Shown: one piece after another, positions 15,019 to 15,215 of the stretch
How positions within the stretch are numbered: the stretch's first letter is position 1
Layout of the letters: each line of letters opens with the position of its first letter
NCBI GenBank assembly: GCA_044433415.1
Contig: JAWXTP010000068.1
Location: 1 to 15,215, forward strand
Reading direction: 5' to 3'
DNA from: JAWXTP01 sp044433415
GTDB taxonomy: Bacteria > Bacteroidota > Bacteroidia > Bacteroidales > Rikenellaceae
Length of the DNA stretch: 15,215 nt
Position numbers and translations under genes: made by a program
The notes under the pieces: model-generated
Told to the model about the DNA's origin: nothing
Seen by the model: only the letters and a program-made list of their open reading frames with translations
Database searches by the model: none

Positions 15019-15215
15019 CTACAATGTGTCAGCAGATTCTTTTTCTATATCCTCTAAATCGTTATCAAACATTACAGTGTCGGAAGTTAGTTTAAACCCT
15101 GTTTTGTCATAATATCTAGCCTCTACAACTCCTAGAGACTCATCTTCAACTATCTTAATTGCACATTTGTACTTCATTACCCAGCGCATTCTCTTAGAGA
15201 TAAGTCCAGATGTTA
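15019..15215 (-). CDS. C-terminal end of an unidentified protein, cut by the right window edge
   Basis: The minus-strand frame is open from the window edge to a TAG at 15019-15021, giving 64 complete codons. The sequence reads TSGLISKRMRWVMKYKCAIK and continues with VEDESLGVVEARYYDKTGF, then an acidic tail that ends EKESADTL. I do not recognise the family. Internal ATGs at 15189 and 15177 would give only 56 or 52 residues, so a small stand-alone protein is possible, but a longer gene entering from the right is more likely. A strong terminator 30 bases downstream supports a real gene. It is not covered by any competing frame. Confidence 0.6.
   Translation of the reverse strand, partial: TSGLISKRMRWVMKYKCAIKIVEDESLGVVEARYYDKTGFKLTSDTVMFDNDLEDIEKESADTL

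Noticed and set aside
1..15215. CRISPR array, tRNA or rRNA genes, phage or defence genes
   Set aside because: I found no regularly spaced direct repeats, no tRNA-like or rRNA-like sequences, and no proteins of such families in any frame.

Overview
The window is AT-rich chromosomal DNA from a member of the Bacteroidota, most likely order Bacteroidales. The evidence is the gene content (a paired-ExbD operon, a serine-type sulfatase next to a sialate O-acetylesterase, six-bladed beta-propeller lipoproteins), intergenic TAnnTTTG boxes of the Bacteroidota -7 type, and the scarcity of clear Shine-Dalgarno sites. The genus cannot be fixed from the sequence.

Layout. (1) 1-441: the right-hand end of an IS66-family insertion sequence, with the transposase cut by the window edge and followed by a terminator and a plausible right terminal repeat. 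(2) 459-2952, minus strand: an ExbB/TolQ-type proton-channel operon, read as exbB, a small four-helix membrane protein, exbD1 and exbD2, with a -7 box in front, a hairpin pair after exbB and an intrinsic terminator at the end. (3) 2953-3311: a very AT-rich spacer. (4) 3312-9384, minus strand: five closely spaced genes, read as a two-helix membrane protein, an S41 C-terminal processing peptidase, a BMP-like binding lipoprotein with a twelve-aspartate run, a sialate O-acetylesterase and a serine-type sulfatase. The last three form a tight set that suggests decapping of acetylated and sulfated glycans at the cell envelope. (5) 9394-12032, plus strand: a ComF-family phosphoribosyltransferase with a non-ATG start behind a nested inverted repeat, then guaA (GMP synthase) with its own promoter, a leader hairpin and a bidirectional terminator. 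(6) 12067-14540, minus strand: two tandem paralogous beta-propeller lipoproteins, each with its own -7 box. (7) 14541-15215: a mostly non-coding stretch with a locally GC-richer hairpin segment, a possible short plus-strand transcript, a bidirectional terminator and the C-terminal end of a minus-strand gene that runs off the right edge.

No CRISPR array, tRNA, rRNA, phage module or recognisable defence system is visible. The parts most worth a second look are the orphan BMP-like lipoprotein with its esterase and sulfatase partners, the structured leaders of comF and guaA, the hairpin pair inside the exb operon, and the possible short transcript near the right end.
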